DNA of 64,000 nucleotides from assembly GCA_903905505.1 (NCBI GenBank), contig CAIVGL010000074.1:22278-86277 (forward strand), in the 5' to 3' direction. This stretch comes from an uncultured Bacteroidia bacterium (GTDB lineage Bacteria; Bacteroidota; Bacteroidia; Bacteroidales; Prolixibacteraceae). Below are positions 21,308 through 29,315 of this stretch, piece after piece. The translations under genes were made by a program, and so were the position numbers. A model generated the notes under the pieces. It made no database searches. It was not told the DNA's origin and worked only from the letters and a program-made list of their open reading frames with translations. Numbering within the stretch: position 1 is the first letter of the stretch; every line of letters starts with the position of its first letter.

Positions 21308-22207
21308 ATGCAAATAAATCACGTAGGAGAAATAGCTGGTGTTATTACGGCCATTTGCTGGACTGTTTCGGCATTGTCTTTTTCTTTGGCAACTCGAAGA
21401 GCTGGGCCGTTAGCCGTAAACATTGGTCGATTAGTGATTGCCATGATTATGTTTCTAGCCTGGTCAAGGATTGCGAAGGGTCATTGGACACCTTCGGATG
21501 CTTCACCCGAAGCGTGGAAATGGCTCTCAATTTCCGGCTTTTTAGGTTTTGTAGCAGGCGATTATTGTCTCTTTAAATCCTACTCCTACCAATCAGCAAA
21601 ATTATCGATGCTGATCATGTCTTTAGCTCCTCCAGTTGCAGCCCTATTAGGAGCTTTACTTCTGCACGAAAAGCTAACCCTACTCAACGGGGTCGGCATG
21701 GTCCTAGTCCTATCCGGAATAGCGATCGTGATACTCAAACAACCGGATCCAGAAGCGAACGGCTCGCGTTTACATTACCCCATTAAAGGATTATTATTAG
21801 CGCTAGGAGGAGCCATTGGTCAAGGTGCAGGAGCCGTATTCTCGAAATTAGGCATGGGTGATTACGATCCATTTTCGTCTACACAAATAAGAGTTCTAAC
21901 CGGAATCATTGGTTTTGTGGTGATCATAACTTTTGCCAGACAATGGCGATCCGTTGGGGATTCCTTGAAGAATAACAAGGCTCTAACCCCTTTATTTATT
22001 GGTTCATTTTTCGGTCCGTTCTTAGGGGTTTCCTTAAGTTTATTTTCGTTCCAATATACCACTGTAGGAATTGCCTCCACACTGATTGCTACAGTTCCAT
22101 TATTTATACTAATCCCCTCTGTATTAATATTTCACGAAAAATTAAATTGGAAAGAAATAATTGGAGCGATTCTTGCTGTGATGGGAATGGTTGTATTTTT
22201 TATCTAA
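21308..22207 (+). CDS. EamA-family (drug/metabolite superfamily) transporter
   Basis: A 299-residue inner-membrane protein with ten hydrophobic helices in two homologous EamA repeats (about residues 7-143 and 157-299). The end of the first repeat (ALLLHEKLTLLNGVGMVLVLSGI) is mirrored by the end of the second (SVLIFHEKLNWKEIIGAILAVMGM), which is diagnostic of the family. Members export amino acids, nucleobases or other metabolites; the solute here is unknown. Single gene with a promoter and a terminator of its own. Confidence 0.9.
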   Translation: MQINHVGEIAGVITAICWTVSALSFSLATRRAGPLAVNIGRLVIAMIMFLAWSRIAKGHWTPSDASPEAWKWLSISGFLGFVAGDYCLFKSYSYQSAKLSMLIMSLAPPVAALLGALLLHEKLTLLNGVGMVLVLSGIAIVILKQPDPEANGSRLHYPIKGLLLALGGAIGQGAGAVFSKLGMGDYDPFSSTQIRVLTGIIGFVVIITFARQWRSVGDSLKNNKALTPLFIGSFFGPFLGVSLSLFSFQYTTVGIASTLIATVPLFILIPSVLIFHEKLNWKEIIGAILAVMGMVVFFI

Positions 22208-22276
22208 TAAATACAACCATTAAACCATTTGAAAATGTAGGTATTTAGCTACTTTAGATGGCAGATTAGACAATAC

Positions 22277-22310
22277 ACCCTGAATAATGGTATTATTCGG
22301 GTTTTATTTT
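22277..22310 (+). terminator. Intrinsic terminator after the EamA gene
   Basis: A 12-bp stem beginning ACCC (one G:U pair), three-base loop, then TTTATTTT. It separates the EamA gene from the Kdo8N operon. Confidence 0.8.
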
Positions 22311-22453
22311 CAATAATAAATGTAATTTTACAAGGTTTATAAAAAAGGAAGAAATTGGCACGCAACACTAGGATTTAAAAGAAATCAGATTGATTTTAAA
22401 TCGTTTTGAACACCGATTGACTACCTAAATTTTAATAGCTTAAAAGAATATAT

Positions 22454-23647
22454 ATGGCAGGCACCGAGCTCTTCGGAGATGAAGAACGGAAAGAAGTTAT
22501 GGACGTACTTGATACCGGTATATTATTTCGGTACGGACATGATTCACAGCGCAATGGCGTATGGAAAGCCAAAGCTTTCGAACAAGAATTTAGCGCTTAT
22601 CTAGGAGCAAAACACACCCATTTCTGCTCCAGTGGAACAGCAGCAGACTCCCTTTCCTTAGCCTGTTGTGGTATTGGATATGGCGATGAGGTTATCGTCC
22701 CTCCCTATACATTTATCGCTCCCATTGAAGCTGTTTTGGTAGCCGGTGCAATTCCTGTTTTTGGAGAGATTGATGAAACATTATGCTTAAGTCCGGAAGG
22801 GATTGAAAAAGCAATCACTCCGCGTACTAAGGCAGTCATGTTGGTTCAAGTCTTTGGCTCGATGGGTCGAATGGATGAGATTATGGCTGTTTGTAAAAAG
22901 CATAACTTAATCTTAATCGAAGATGCAGCTCCTGCACTTGGAGGAAGTTACAAAGGAAAGATGCTTGGTAATTTCGGTCATATGTCGGCATTTTCATTCG
23001 ACTTTTACAAGATTATTACCGCTGGAGAAGGTGGAGCAGTAGCCACCAACGACGATGAACTTTACGATAGAGCTCATAAATATTCCGATCATGGTCACGA
23101 TCATATTGGAAGTGCTAGAGGAGCAGAGCAGCATCCAATTCTTGGATATAACTTTAGAGGCTCTGAATTAGGAGCTGCGGTAGTGCTAGCTCAATTGCGA
23201 AAACTACCTTATATCATTGAAAAACAGAGAGCACATCAACATCGGCTTAAAGAAGTTTTGCGCGAGTTTCCAGAGATCAGACTAAGACATGTTCCTGATG
23301 AAGCTGGCGACTCAGCAACGTTCTTATCCTTCTTTTTACCAGATCCAGCTAAGGCTATCAAGGTCTTTGATGAGTTCCAAAAAGAAGAGTTAAGCGCATC
23401 CTATTGGTACCGCAATAATTTTCATTACCACCGTCAATGGGGCCATCTGAAAGAGATGAAATCGATTTACAACTTACCGGTGATGAAATTAAATAATGTT
23501 CCAGATTACACCAATTTAGAAGTTCCTCAATCAGATGAGATCATGCAACGGTTAATGATGACTCAGATTATGGTTAATTGGAGTGAAGAGGAGCTAAATA
23601 CGATTGCCTCAAAAATGAGGTCAGCATTAAAAAAAGCACTTAAATAA
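22454..23647 (+). CDS. kdnA: PLP-dependent 8-amino-3,8-dideoxy-manno-octulosonate synthase (KdnA)
   Basis: A DegT/DnrJ/EryC1-family aminotransferase of 397 residues. The PLP Lys is K186 in SFDFYKIITAGEGG, and D157 in LIEDAAP pairs with the cofactor nitrogen. The protein resembles Shewanella KdnA along its length as I remember it: the MxGxELFGxEE start, FRYxxD, PRTKAVMLVQ and the SDHGHDHIG block. KdnA transaminates 8-oxo-Kdo to Kdo8N with glutamate as donor. It is the first gene of a four-gene operon, and KdnB follows within a few bases. The neighbour pairing is the strongest evidence, because general DegT enzymes act on nucleotide sugars while KdnA acts on free Kdo. No clear TAnnTTTG box was found upstream. 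Confidence 0.88.
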   Translation: MAGTELFGDEERKEVMDVLDTGILFRYGHDSQRNGVWKAKAFEQEFSAYLGAKHTHFCSSGTAADSLSLACCGIGYGDEVIVPPYTFIAPIEAVLVAGAIPVFGEIDETLCLSPEGIEKAITPRTKAVMLVQVFGSMGRMDEIMAVCKKHNLILIEDAAPALGGSYKGKMLGNFGHMSAFSFDFYKIITAGEGGAVATNDDELYDRAHKYSDHGHDHIGSARGAEQHPILGYNFRGSELGAAVVLAQLRKLPYIIEKQRAHQHRLKEVLREFPEIRLRHVPDEAGDSATFLSFFLPDPAKAIKVFDEFQKEELSASYWYRNNFHYHRQWGHLKEMKSIYNLPVMKLNNVPDYTNLEVPQSDEIMQRLMMTQIMVNWSEEELNTIASKMRSALKKALK

Positions 23648-23653
23648 TTGCAT

Positions 23654-24730
23654 ATGTTCAGAAATTTAAAACCAGTCGGTAGAATTTTATATGGTCGAAA
23701 CAGTTTCGATCAGCTTGGAGATGTACTTGATGAATTAAGAGTTGAAAAAAACTCATTCGTTCTATTTCTTGTCGATGAATATTTTGAAGGGAAAGATTTC
23801 CTCAAACGTATTCCGATGAAATCACAAGACATTCTAAAAATTATCGATATCACAGACGAGCCTAAAACAAAGACTGTTGACGAGATGGTTGCTGAGATTA
23901 AAAATCTTGGTATTGGTTTACCCGTATCAGTGGTAGGCATTGGAGGTGGAAGTGTCATGGATTATGCGAAGGCTATTCGTTTAATGTTCACCAACGAAGG
24001 CTCTTCGGTGCAATATCAAGGTCTTGACTTTATTAAAAATAAAGGTGTTCATTGCACCGTTATTCCGACAATATCTGGCACAGGAGCTGAAGTATCGATT
24101 ACAACTGTACTTACTGGTCCAGTAAAAAAATTAGGCATCAAAGGAAACTTTACGGCTGCCGATCAGATCGTTTTAGATCCAGAATTGATCACCACTGTTC
24201 CTGAGCCACAACGATTCTACACAGCGATGGATTGTTACATCCACAATGTCGAAGCCTTAAACGGATACAGAAGATCTGTCATGGGTGATTCATTGGGGAT
24301 CGAATCGCTTCGTATATTCAGAGAAATTTATCTAAGTGCAGATACGCGTACTCCAGAAAACGAAGAGAAACTGATGGTTGCATCTTATCTAGGAGGCTTA
24401 TCATTAACCTATTCGGAAGTTGGTGCTTGTCATGCCATGTCATACGGTTTAGCTACAGTTACCAATATCCATCATGGAGTTGGAAATTGTGTGGTATTCA
24501 ACCAGCTAGATGAGTTCTATCCTGATGCGGTAAAAGAATTTAGAGAGATGATGACCCTTAACAATATCGAGATTCCTAGAGGAGTAACAGCAAATTGCAC
24601 TCCAGCAGAGATCGACATTATGATTGATGTTTCACTGACCTTGGTCTTTATGTGGCAACATGTTTGTGGTCCAGAGTGGCAGAAAATCATCACACGCGAC
24701 AAGCTTCGCGGACTATTCATGAAAATGTAA
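23654..24730 (+). CDS. kdnB: 3-deoxy-manno-octulosonate 8-oxidase (KdnB), iron-containing alcohol dehydrogenase
   Basis: A 358-residue group III metal-dependent alcohol dehydrogenase that oxidises the C8 hydroxyl of Kdo, preparing it for KdnA. The nucleotide loop GGGS is at 97-100, and PTISGTGAE is typical of the family. Metal ligands by eye are D193 and H197 in AMDCYIH, H260 in GACHAMSYGL, and H274 in HHGVGNC. The MFRNLKPVGRILYG start and the VGACHAMSYGL and HHGVGNC blocks are close to Shewanella KdnB as I recall it. A TTG two codons upstream is possible, but the ATG at 23654 lies just after the kdnA stop and is preferred. Four-gene operon. Confidence 0.88.
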   Translation: MFRNLKPVGRILYGRNSFDQLGDVLDELRVEKNSFVLFLVDEYFEGKDFLKRIPMKSQDILKIIDITDEPKTKTVDEMVAEIKNLGIGLPVSVVGIGGGSVMDYAKAIRLMFTNEGSSVQYQGLDFIKNKGVHCTVIPTISGTGAEVSITTVLTGPVKKLGIKGNFTAADQIVLDPELITTVPEPQRFYTAMDCYIHNVEALNGYRRSVMGDSLGIESLRIFREIYLSADTRTPENEEKLMVASYLGGLSLTYSEVGACHAMSYGLATVTNIHHGVGNCVVFNQLDEFYPDAVKEFREMMTLNNIEIPRGVTANCTPAEIDIMIDVSLTLVFMWQHVCGPEWQKIITRDKLRGLFMKM

Positions 24731-24740
24731 TTCAATTAGA

Positions 24741-25577
24741 ATGACTAAAATAATTAAAGTAGGAAATATTGATTGTGGAGCTGACAAGCTTTTTCTTATC
24801 TCAGGACCTTGCGTTGTTGAAGATGAGAAATTGATGATGGATACGGCTGAATTTCTAGTCCGTCTATCTGAAAAACTAGACCTCCCCTTGATTTTCAAAT
24901 CGTCTTTTCAAAAAGACAACAGAAGTTCTTCCGAGTTCTACTCTGGTCCAGGGATCGATAAAGGACTTGCCATACTTCAGAAAATCAAAGAGCAATTTAA
25001 AGTTCCGATCCTTACCGACATCCATTATCCAGATCAAATTGCAGCTACTGCTCAGGTTGTAGATGTCATTCAGATACCGGCTTATTTGGTTATGCAGACA
25101 ACTTTAGTGGTAGAAGCGGCTAAAACAGGAAAGGTGATCAACCTAAAACATGCACAATACCTTTCTCCTGAGAATATGATCAAACCGGTCAAGAAAGTTG
25201 AGATGGCAGGCAATGAAAATATCATGGTCACTGAACGGGGATATGCTTTTGGATACAACGATTTAATTGTTGATCCACGAAGTTTCTATCATCTGCGTTC
25301 TACCGGTTATCCCGTGATTTTTGATGTGACCCATTCGATCCGTAAGTATGGGATTCCAAGTTCAGACCCAAGAGGTGGATCACGTGAATTTATACCTACT
25401 TTAGCTCGTGCTGGAGTGGCAGCCGGAATCGATGGACTATTCCTCGAAGTACACCCTGATCCTTCAAAAGCGTTATGTGATGCTGCAAGTCAGATGTGTA
25501 TAGCAGATGTTGCCGAATTCCTTAAACCATTGCTTGAGATTCACAATACAGAAGTAAAATATAGAACTAAAATTTAA
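24741..25577 (+). CDS. kdsA: 3-deoxy-8-phosphooctulonate synthase, divergent metal-type KdsA
   Basis: A 278-residue TIM barrel that joins PEP and arabinose 5-phosphate into Kdo 8-phosphate. GPCVVE with C24 marks the metal-dependent class, and the other ligands are present: H198 (FDVTH), E236 (EVHPDP), D247 (ALCD). KDNRSS (residues 58-63) corresponds to the KANRSS sugar-phosphate loop. Two near-invariant spots differ. The usual RQTDL segment reads MQTTL (M118 for Arg), and NIKKGQF reads NLKHAQY (H137 for Lys). The enzyme is therefore diverged from the housekeeping Bacteroidota KdsA and might accept a slightly different aldose phosphate. Ten bases downstream of kdnB and 12 bases before the transaldolase-CBS gene. 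Confidence 0.85.
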   Translation: MTKIIKVGNIDCGADKLFLISGPCVVEDEKLMMDTAEFLVRLSEKLDLPLIFKSSFQKDNRSSSEFYSGPGIDKGLAILQKIKEQFKVPILTDIHYPDQIAATAQVVDVIQIPAYLVMQTTLVVEAAKTGKVINLKHAQYLSPENMIKPVKKVEMAGNENIMVTERGYAFGYNDLIVDPRSFYHLRSTGYPVIFDVTHSIRKYGIPSSDPRGGSREFIPTLARAGVAAGIDGLFLEVHPDPSKALCDAASQMCIADVAEFLKPLLEIHNTEVKYRTKI

Positions 25578-25589
25578 ATCATTAATTAT

Positions 25590-26615
25590 ATGGAATTTTT
25601 TCTTGACTCCGCAAATCTTGCAGAAATTGAAGAAGCCCTTAAATTGGGAATCATTGATGGTGTGACAACTACACCAACTTTTATGCATAAAAACGGGATT
25701 ACCGACATAGACGGTGCAATCATTAAGTTATCTAAAATGGTTCCTGTTCTGATGATTGAAGCACTTGGTGAAACTGCTGAAGAAATTGTCACTGAGGCTC
25801 ATCGCCTATTAGAGCTTGGACTAGACAAGAAAAAAACAGTCTTTAAAATCCCTGTTAATTTCGAAGGTGTTAAAGCTTGCAAGAGACTTCACAACGAAGG
25901 ATTCTTAGTTAACCTGCATCTTGTTTACAACATACAACAAGCTTATATGGCCTTAACAGCCGGTGCTAATTACGTATGTGTTTTGGTTGGCCGTATGCAA
26001 GATCAAGGTCACGATGCGCTATCGTTAGTTAAACAAATTGTTGACGTGATCAAAGAGTACAACTACGATTGCAAAGTGATGTTCTCTTCAGTTAGATACC
26101 CTGAACATGTAAAAGATGCGTTAACGCTAGGAGCGCATAACATAACATTACCTTGGAGTATCATGAAAAAGCTAGGTGACAATCACCTTACAAAGTTAGG
26201 TACAGATCAATTCTTCCAACATACGCGTCTGATGACCATTCAAGTTAAGAGTGTGATCTCGGATGCGAATCCAACAGTTGATATTACTTGTAAGGTTACA
26301 GATGCCTTGTTGAAAATGACAGAATCAGGCATGGGTGCTGTATCGGTAGTCTCTAAAGATGGCAAGCTTGCCGGAATCTTTACTGACGGAGATCTTCGTC
26401 GTCAATTGCGTATTTTAGGCGATAAGATCAGCTCGGCCACAGTTGGTGAGTGTATGAGTCCAAATCCAATTTCAGTTGAAGGAGACGCGCTTCTACAAAA
26501 AGCAGCTGATATTTTCAACGCCAATAAAGTAGACAACATCATTGTTACTGAAAATGGATTACCAATTGGCATGTTAGACATTCAAGATTTAGTGAAATTA
26601 GATCTATTAAACTAG
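25590..26615 (+). CDS. Transaldolase/F6P-aldolase-like domain fused to a KdsD-like CBS pair
   Basis: A 341-residue two-part protein. Residues 1-215 are a small transaldolase/fructose-6-phosphate aldolase barrel: D6, Schiff-base Lys K86 in TVFKIPVNFEG, the VGRMQDQG segment, and S166 in the FSSVRYPEHV phosphate loop. The VTTNP motif reads VTTTP (T28 for Asn), and the residue separating aldolase from transaldolase is Glu (E57), as in transaldolases. Residues 222-341 are two CBS motifs with GIFTDGDLRR (262-271) and GMLDIQDLVKLDLL, like the CBS tail of arabinose-5-phosphate isomerase KdsD, whose SIS domain is absent. The position next to kdsA suggests it supplies or regulates supply of the aldose phosphate. 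That role is inferred, not shown. Confidence 0.82.
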   Translation: MEFFLDSANLAEIEEALKLGIIDGVTTTPTFMHKNGITDIDGAIIKLSKMVPVLMIEALGETAEEIVTEAHRLLELGLDKKKTVFKIPVNFEGVKACKRLHNEGFLVNLHLVYNIQQAYMALTAGANYVCVLVGRMQDQGHDALSLVKQIVDVIKEYNYDCKVMFSSVRYPEHVKDALTLGAHNITLPWSIMKKLGDNHLTKLGTDQFFQHTRLMTIQVKSVISDANPTVDITCKVTDALLKMTESGMGAVSVVSKDGKLAGIFTDGDLRRQLRILGDKISSATVGECMSPNPISVEGDALLQKAADIFNANKVDNIIVTENGLPIGMLDIQDLVKLDLLN

Positions 26616-26622
26616 ATCACAT

Positions 26623-26672
26623 CAAGGGCTAAAAAAAGGCGAAACAATTGTTTCGCCTTTTTTTAGCCCTTG
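26623..26672. terminator. Long symmetric terminator after the Kdo8N operon
   Basis: A 23-bp perfect stem with a four-base loop and internal A- and T-runs, placed between convergent genes. Either strand yields hairpin plus U-tract, so it should work in both directions. Confidence 0.88.
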
Positions 26673-26675
26673 AAA

Positions 26676-28310
26676 TTAATGTTTTATCACCTCTTCGATC
26701 ACCTTCCCAGATACAGATGAAGATGGCGTAATCCCTAAAAATGCAGCAATAGTTGGCACTACATCTGTGGCATTTGTTCGTCTAGTTAAAGTTCCTTTTT
26801 TAATCCCACTACCATACCAAACTAATGAAACCTGATTATTATCGGTATAATCAAGAGGATTATATTTATCTTTTGGCTGCCAGCCAGCTTCATATTTTAT
26901 CAAAATATCACCCGATCTCTTGATATGAAAACTATTTTGAAAAGGAGCGGCCTCAACGGTGACAAAATTATTCGCATCTACTGCCATGGATGACTTAGCA
27001 GAGGCAATACCTTCAAATTGATTTAAAAATGAAGCCACACTCTCCTGCATATCATGCAGGTCTACTCTCTTTTTATCTATGAGTTCATGATCGAGGTAAA
27101 CCATCTGATTTGCAAATAACTCAATCCAATTAGCCTCTCCATATTTAATATTCAAATATGATTTTAGCAGGGCAATAGCACTCTCTGGGTTAAATATCCC
27201 TGCGGTCATATGATATTTCTCCTTTAAAAGATTAGCAGAATAAGACATGCTATTTAAGCCAGTTAAATAGATTAGAATCTCATTGGTTCCGAATCCCGTC
27301 TCCAGGTACTTTAAAAGTTCGGCAATATCGCGATCAAGTCTCAAATAGGTATCTTCCATCTCAACAGAGAAAGAGCCGAAAGAGTAGCGATGGTAATCCA
27401 TGGAGGAAAATACTAGCGTAAGTATATCTGGAGATAGATCAGCGCCCAACTGCTCTTTAGGAATCATTTGGAGTGCAAAATCTTTGACCAAAGTATTTCC
27501 CCATGGGGTCGTTTTAAGAATTTTATAAGATCCTCCCGCCTCTTTCTTTAATTTTCCTAGATCGTATGGGAAAGTCCGCTGTCGTCCAGGATAACCATTC
27601 TCCTTTGGCAGGTCTACGCTCTCGGAATAATAGTTTATATCCTTGAGTAATGTCCAATCGGCACCGATATACATATCGGCCATCTTAAATCCATTGAAAT
27701 CGAATGCCCACTTTGGGAATGTCTCAGTATAGTAAGAGCTTGAGATCATCTTGCCGGATAGATTATCCATCCAATATGCTCCATTTGCAGCATGGCCTGC
27801 AGCTAGAACAGCTGAAATATCATTCATCGCAACACTAAAGACTTTCGATCGACCATTGGTGACTATTTTAAGTTGATCACCTAGAGTTGGAGTCATTAAT
27901 TTCATTGCTGACCGATCACCTTCATCAGAGTCAGCTCCGACCGTAGTATAAAATTCATCGCGAATGGCATTGACCTCTTTATTCTTTAATCGATCGATCC
28001 AGCTATCATTCACAATACCATGTCTGGAAGGATTAGAACCGGTTGACAATGTTGCCATATTAACCGAAGGACGCTGAATTAAATGGTCGTAATGGTGATT
28101 TGTACATACATATCCCGAGCGGTATAAGCGTTGGAATCCCCCTTCACCAAACTTATCCCAGTAGCGATCGATGTAATCGGGATTAAAATCCTCAATAACT
28201 AGTCCAATCACCAAGCGAGGGAGATTAGTCGATGAGGTTGTATGCCCTTGCGAGAAAGCTAAAATTGGCAAGAACAAAAAAAGAATAAAAGAGAATACCT
28301 TATTATGCAT
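26676..28310 (-). CDS. Alkaline-phosphatase-superfamily (PafA-like) protein, metal site apparently lost
   Basis: A 544-residue exported protein with a signal peptide ending near FSQG (residue ~22). The fold is that of PafA/type I phosphodiesterases: RLVIGLVIEDFNPDYIDRY, ATLSTGSNPSRHGIVND, FSSMDY and MEDTYLRLDRDIAELL are all family blocks. By eye the catalytic set is broken. D305 is kept, but the partner His is Y309. The usual TADHG reads TGLNS (L352/N353). The C-terminal zinc His region reads NNQVSL. The nucleophile Thr region reads RPSVNMAT. It may be a pseudoenzyme. An ATG 12 codons upstream overlaps the CYTH gene and is less likely. Last gene of Dabb-CYTH-phosphatase-like. Confidence 0.8.
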   Translation of the reverse strand: MHNKVFSFILFLFLPILAFSQGHTTSSTNLPRLVIGLVIEDFNPDYIDRYWDKFGEGGFQRLYRSGYVCTNHHYDHLIQRPSVNMATLSTGSNPSRHGIVNDSWIDRLKNKEVNAIRDEFYTTVGADSDEGDRSAMKLMTPTLGDQLKIVTNGRSKVFSVAMNDISAVLAAGHAANGAYWMDNLSGKMISSSYYTETFPKWAFDFNGFKMADMYIGADWTLLKDINYYSESVDLPKENGYPGRQRTFPYDLGKLKKEAGGSYKILKTTPWGNTLVKDFALQMIPKEQLGADLSPDILTLVFSSMDYHRYSFGSFSVEMEDTYLRLDRDIAELLKYLETGFGTNEILIYLTGLNSMSYSANLLKEKYHMTAGIFNPESAIALLKSYLNIKYGEANWIELFANQMVYLDHELIDKKRVDLHDMQESVASFLNQFEGIASAKSSMAVDANNFVTVEAAPFQNSFHIKRSGDILIKYEAGWQPKDKYNPLDYTDNNQVSLVWYGSGIKKGTLTRRTNATDVVPTIAAFLGITPSSSVSGKVIEEVIKH

Positions 28311-28339
28311 TATTTTATTTATTAAGCTAGACCAATGGC

Positions 28340-28801
28340 CTACCAATTACTGTAAGGATTCAGTGCCAACTGTGAATTATAATAGCGACGATCACCCGTT
28401 ACTTCTAAACCAATCCACGGAGGGAGGGCGAAGAATTCATCTTCCGAAGTTAACTCTATCTCCGCAATCAACAATCCCTGATTTAGGCCTGAAAATTCAT
28501 CCACTTCCCAAACCTTACCATCATAAACCACCTCCGTACGAAACTTTTCAATGATCGGCAGTGGGCATAATAGGAACAATTCATTTGCTTCATCCACTGG
28601 AATCTCATACTCATATTCCGATCGGCTTACACCAGAAGTCGGACCTTTGATCGTCAGAAAACCTTGGTCACCAGCCACTCTTACTCTTACAGTACGTTGA
28701 CCATCAGAGACAAGATAACCCTGTTTATAGGAGACTGGCACACCTAATTCTCGCCAAGTATTTTGAGAAATCAAAAACTTTCGTTCTATCTCGATACCCA
28801 T
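28340..28801 (-). CDS. CYTH domain protein (probable inorganic triphosphatase)
   Basis: A 153-residue triphosphate-tunnel protein. The N-terminal IEIERKFL is the ExExK signature for metal and triphosphate binding, and the tunnel strands carry Arg/Lys/Glu alternations such as RTVRVRVAG, FLTIKG, YEYEIPVDEA and VWEVDEFSG. Small bacterial members usually hydrolyse inorganic triphosphate, while others act on thiamine triphosphate or make cAMP. The length is normal. It sits three bases after the Dabb gene and 29 bases before the PafA-like gene, so the three are probably co-transcribed. Confidence 0.88.
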   Translation of the reverse strand: MGIEIERKFLISQNTWRELGVPVSYKQGYLVSDGQRTVRVRVAGDQGFLTIKGPTSGVSRSEYEYEIPVDEANELFLLCPLPIIEKFRTEVVYDGKVWEVDEFSGLNQGLLIAEIELTSEDEFFALPPWIGLEVTGDRRYYNSQLALNPYSNW

Positions 28802-28804
28802 ATA

Positions 28805-29116
28805 CTATCTAACTATCAATGATTTAAAATCAATCTCTTGAAATCTAGCCACCTCTTTCATCCATCGATCTTGAACAAATGAGACATGTGCAGGGTGACT
28901 ATTATAACTTTCAAAATCCGCTGCATGATCGAAATTCATCGAAAAACCATAGGTGAAATCGTTCTTTGGACTTATCTGGTTATAGACTTGAAAATTTTTA
29001 ACTCCAGGAATCTGGCTTAAAATAGTCAATCCATCCTTCAGAAATTTATCCGTCAGAGGTGATTCTACAGCATGTATTAAATCAAAAATCACCATATGCT
29101 GTATCGTTTCCATCAT
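28805..29116 (-). CDS. Dabb-family (stress-responsive A/B barrel) protein
   Basis: A 103-residue dimeric alpha-beta barrel protein. QHMVIFDL at the start, a VKNFQVYNQIS strand, FTYGFSMNFDHAADFESYNSHPAHVSFV and a C-terminal strand are typical of Dabb. Known relatives range from stress proteins to olivetolic-acid-cyclase-like enzymes, but most bacterial ones have no assigned role. First gene of the three-gene minus-strand unit; a near-consensus CTTATTTG lies in the leader. Confidence 0.85.
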   Translation of the reverse strand: MMETIQHMVIFDLIHAVESPLTDKFLKDGLTILSQIPGVKNFQVYNQISPKNDFTYGFSMNFDHAADFESYNSHPAHVSFVQDRWMKEVARFQEIDFKSLIVR

Positions 29117-29315
29117 TCGTATTTCCTTGATTTATATTTTTATTTAATTCCAATTCTGAAAGATCTCAAATAAGCTTCTATCACGTTGGCCAAAACAATT
29201 TATCACTTGTTAAAACTATTCAATTTTACGGGATAAAAAAAGCGATTATTTAGGTTAAAAACCAAGCATCATAAGCATACCAAAGGAAAGGATTCGTATT
29301 TTTACAAAAAAACAG

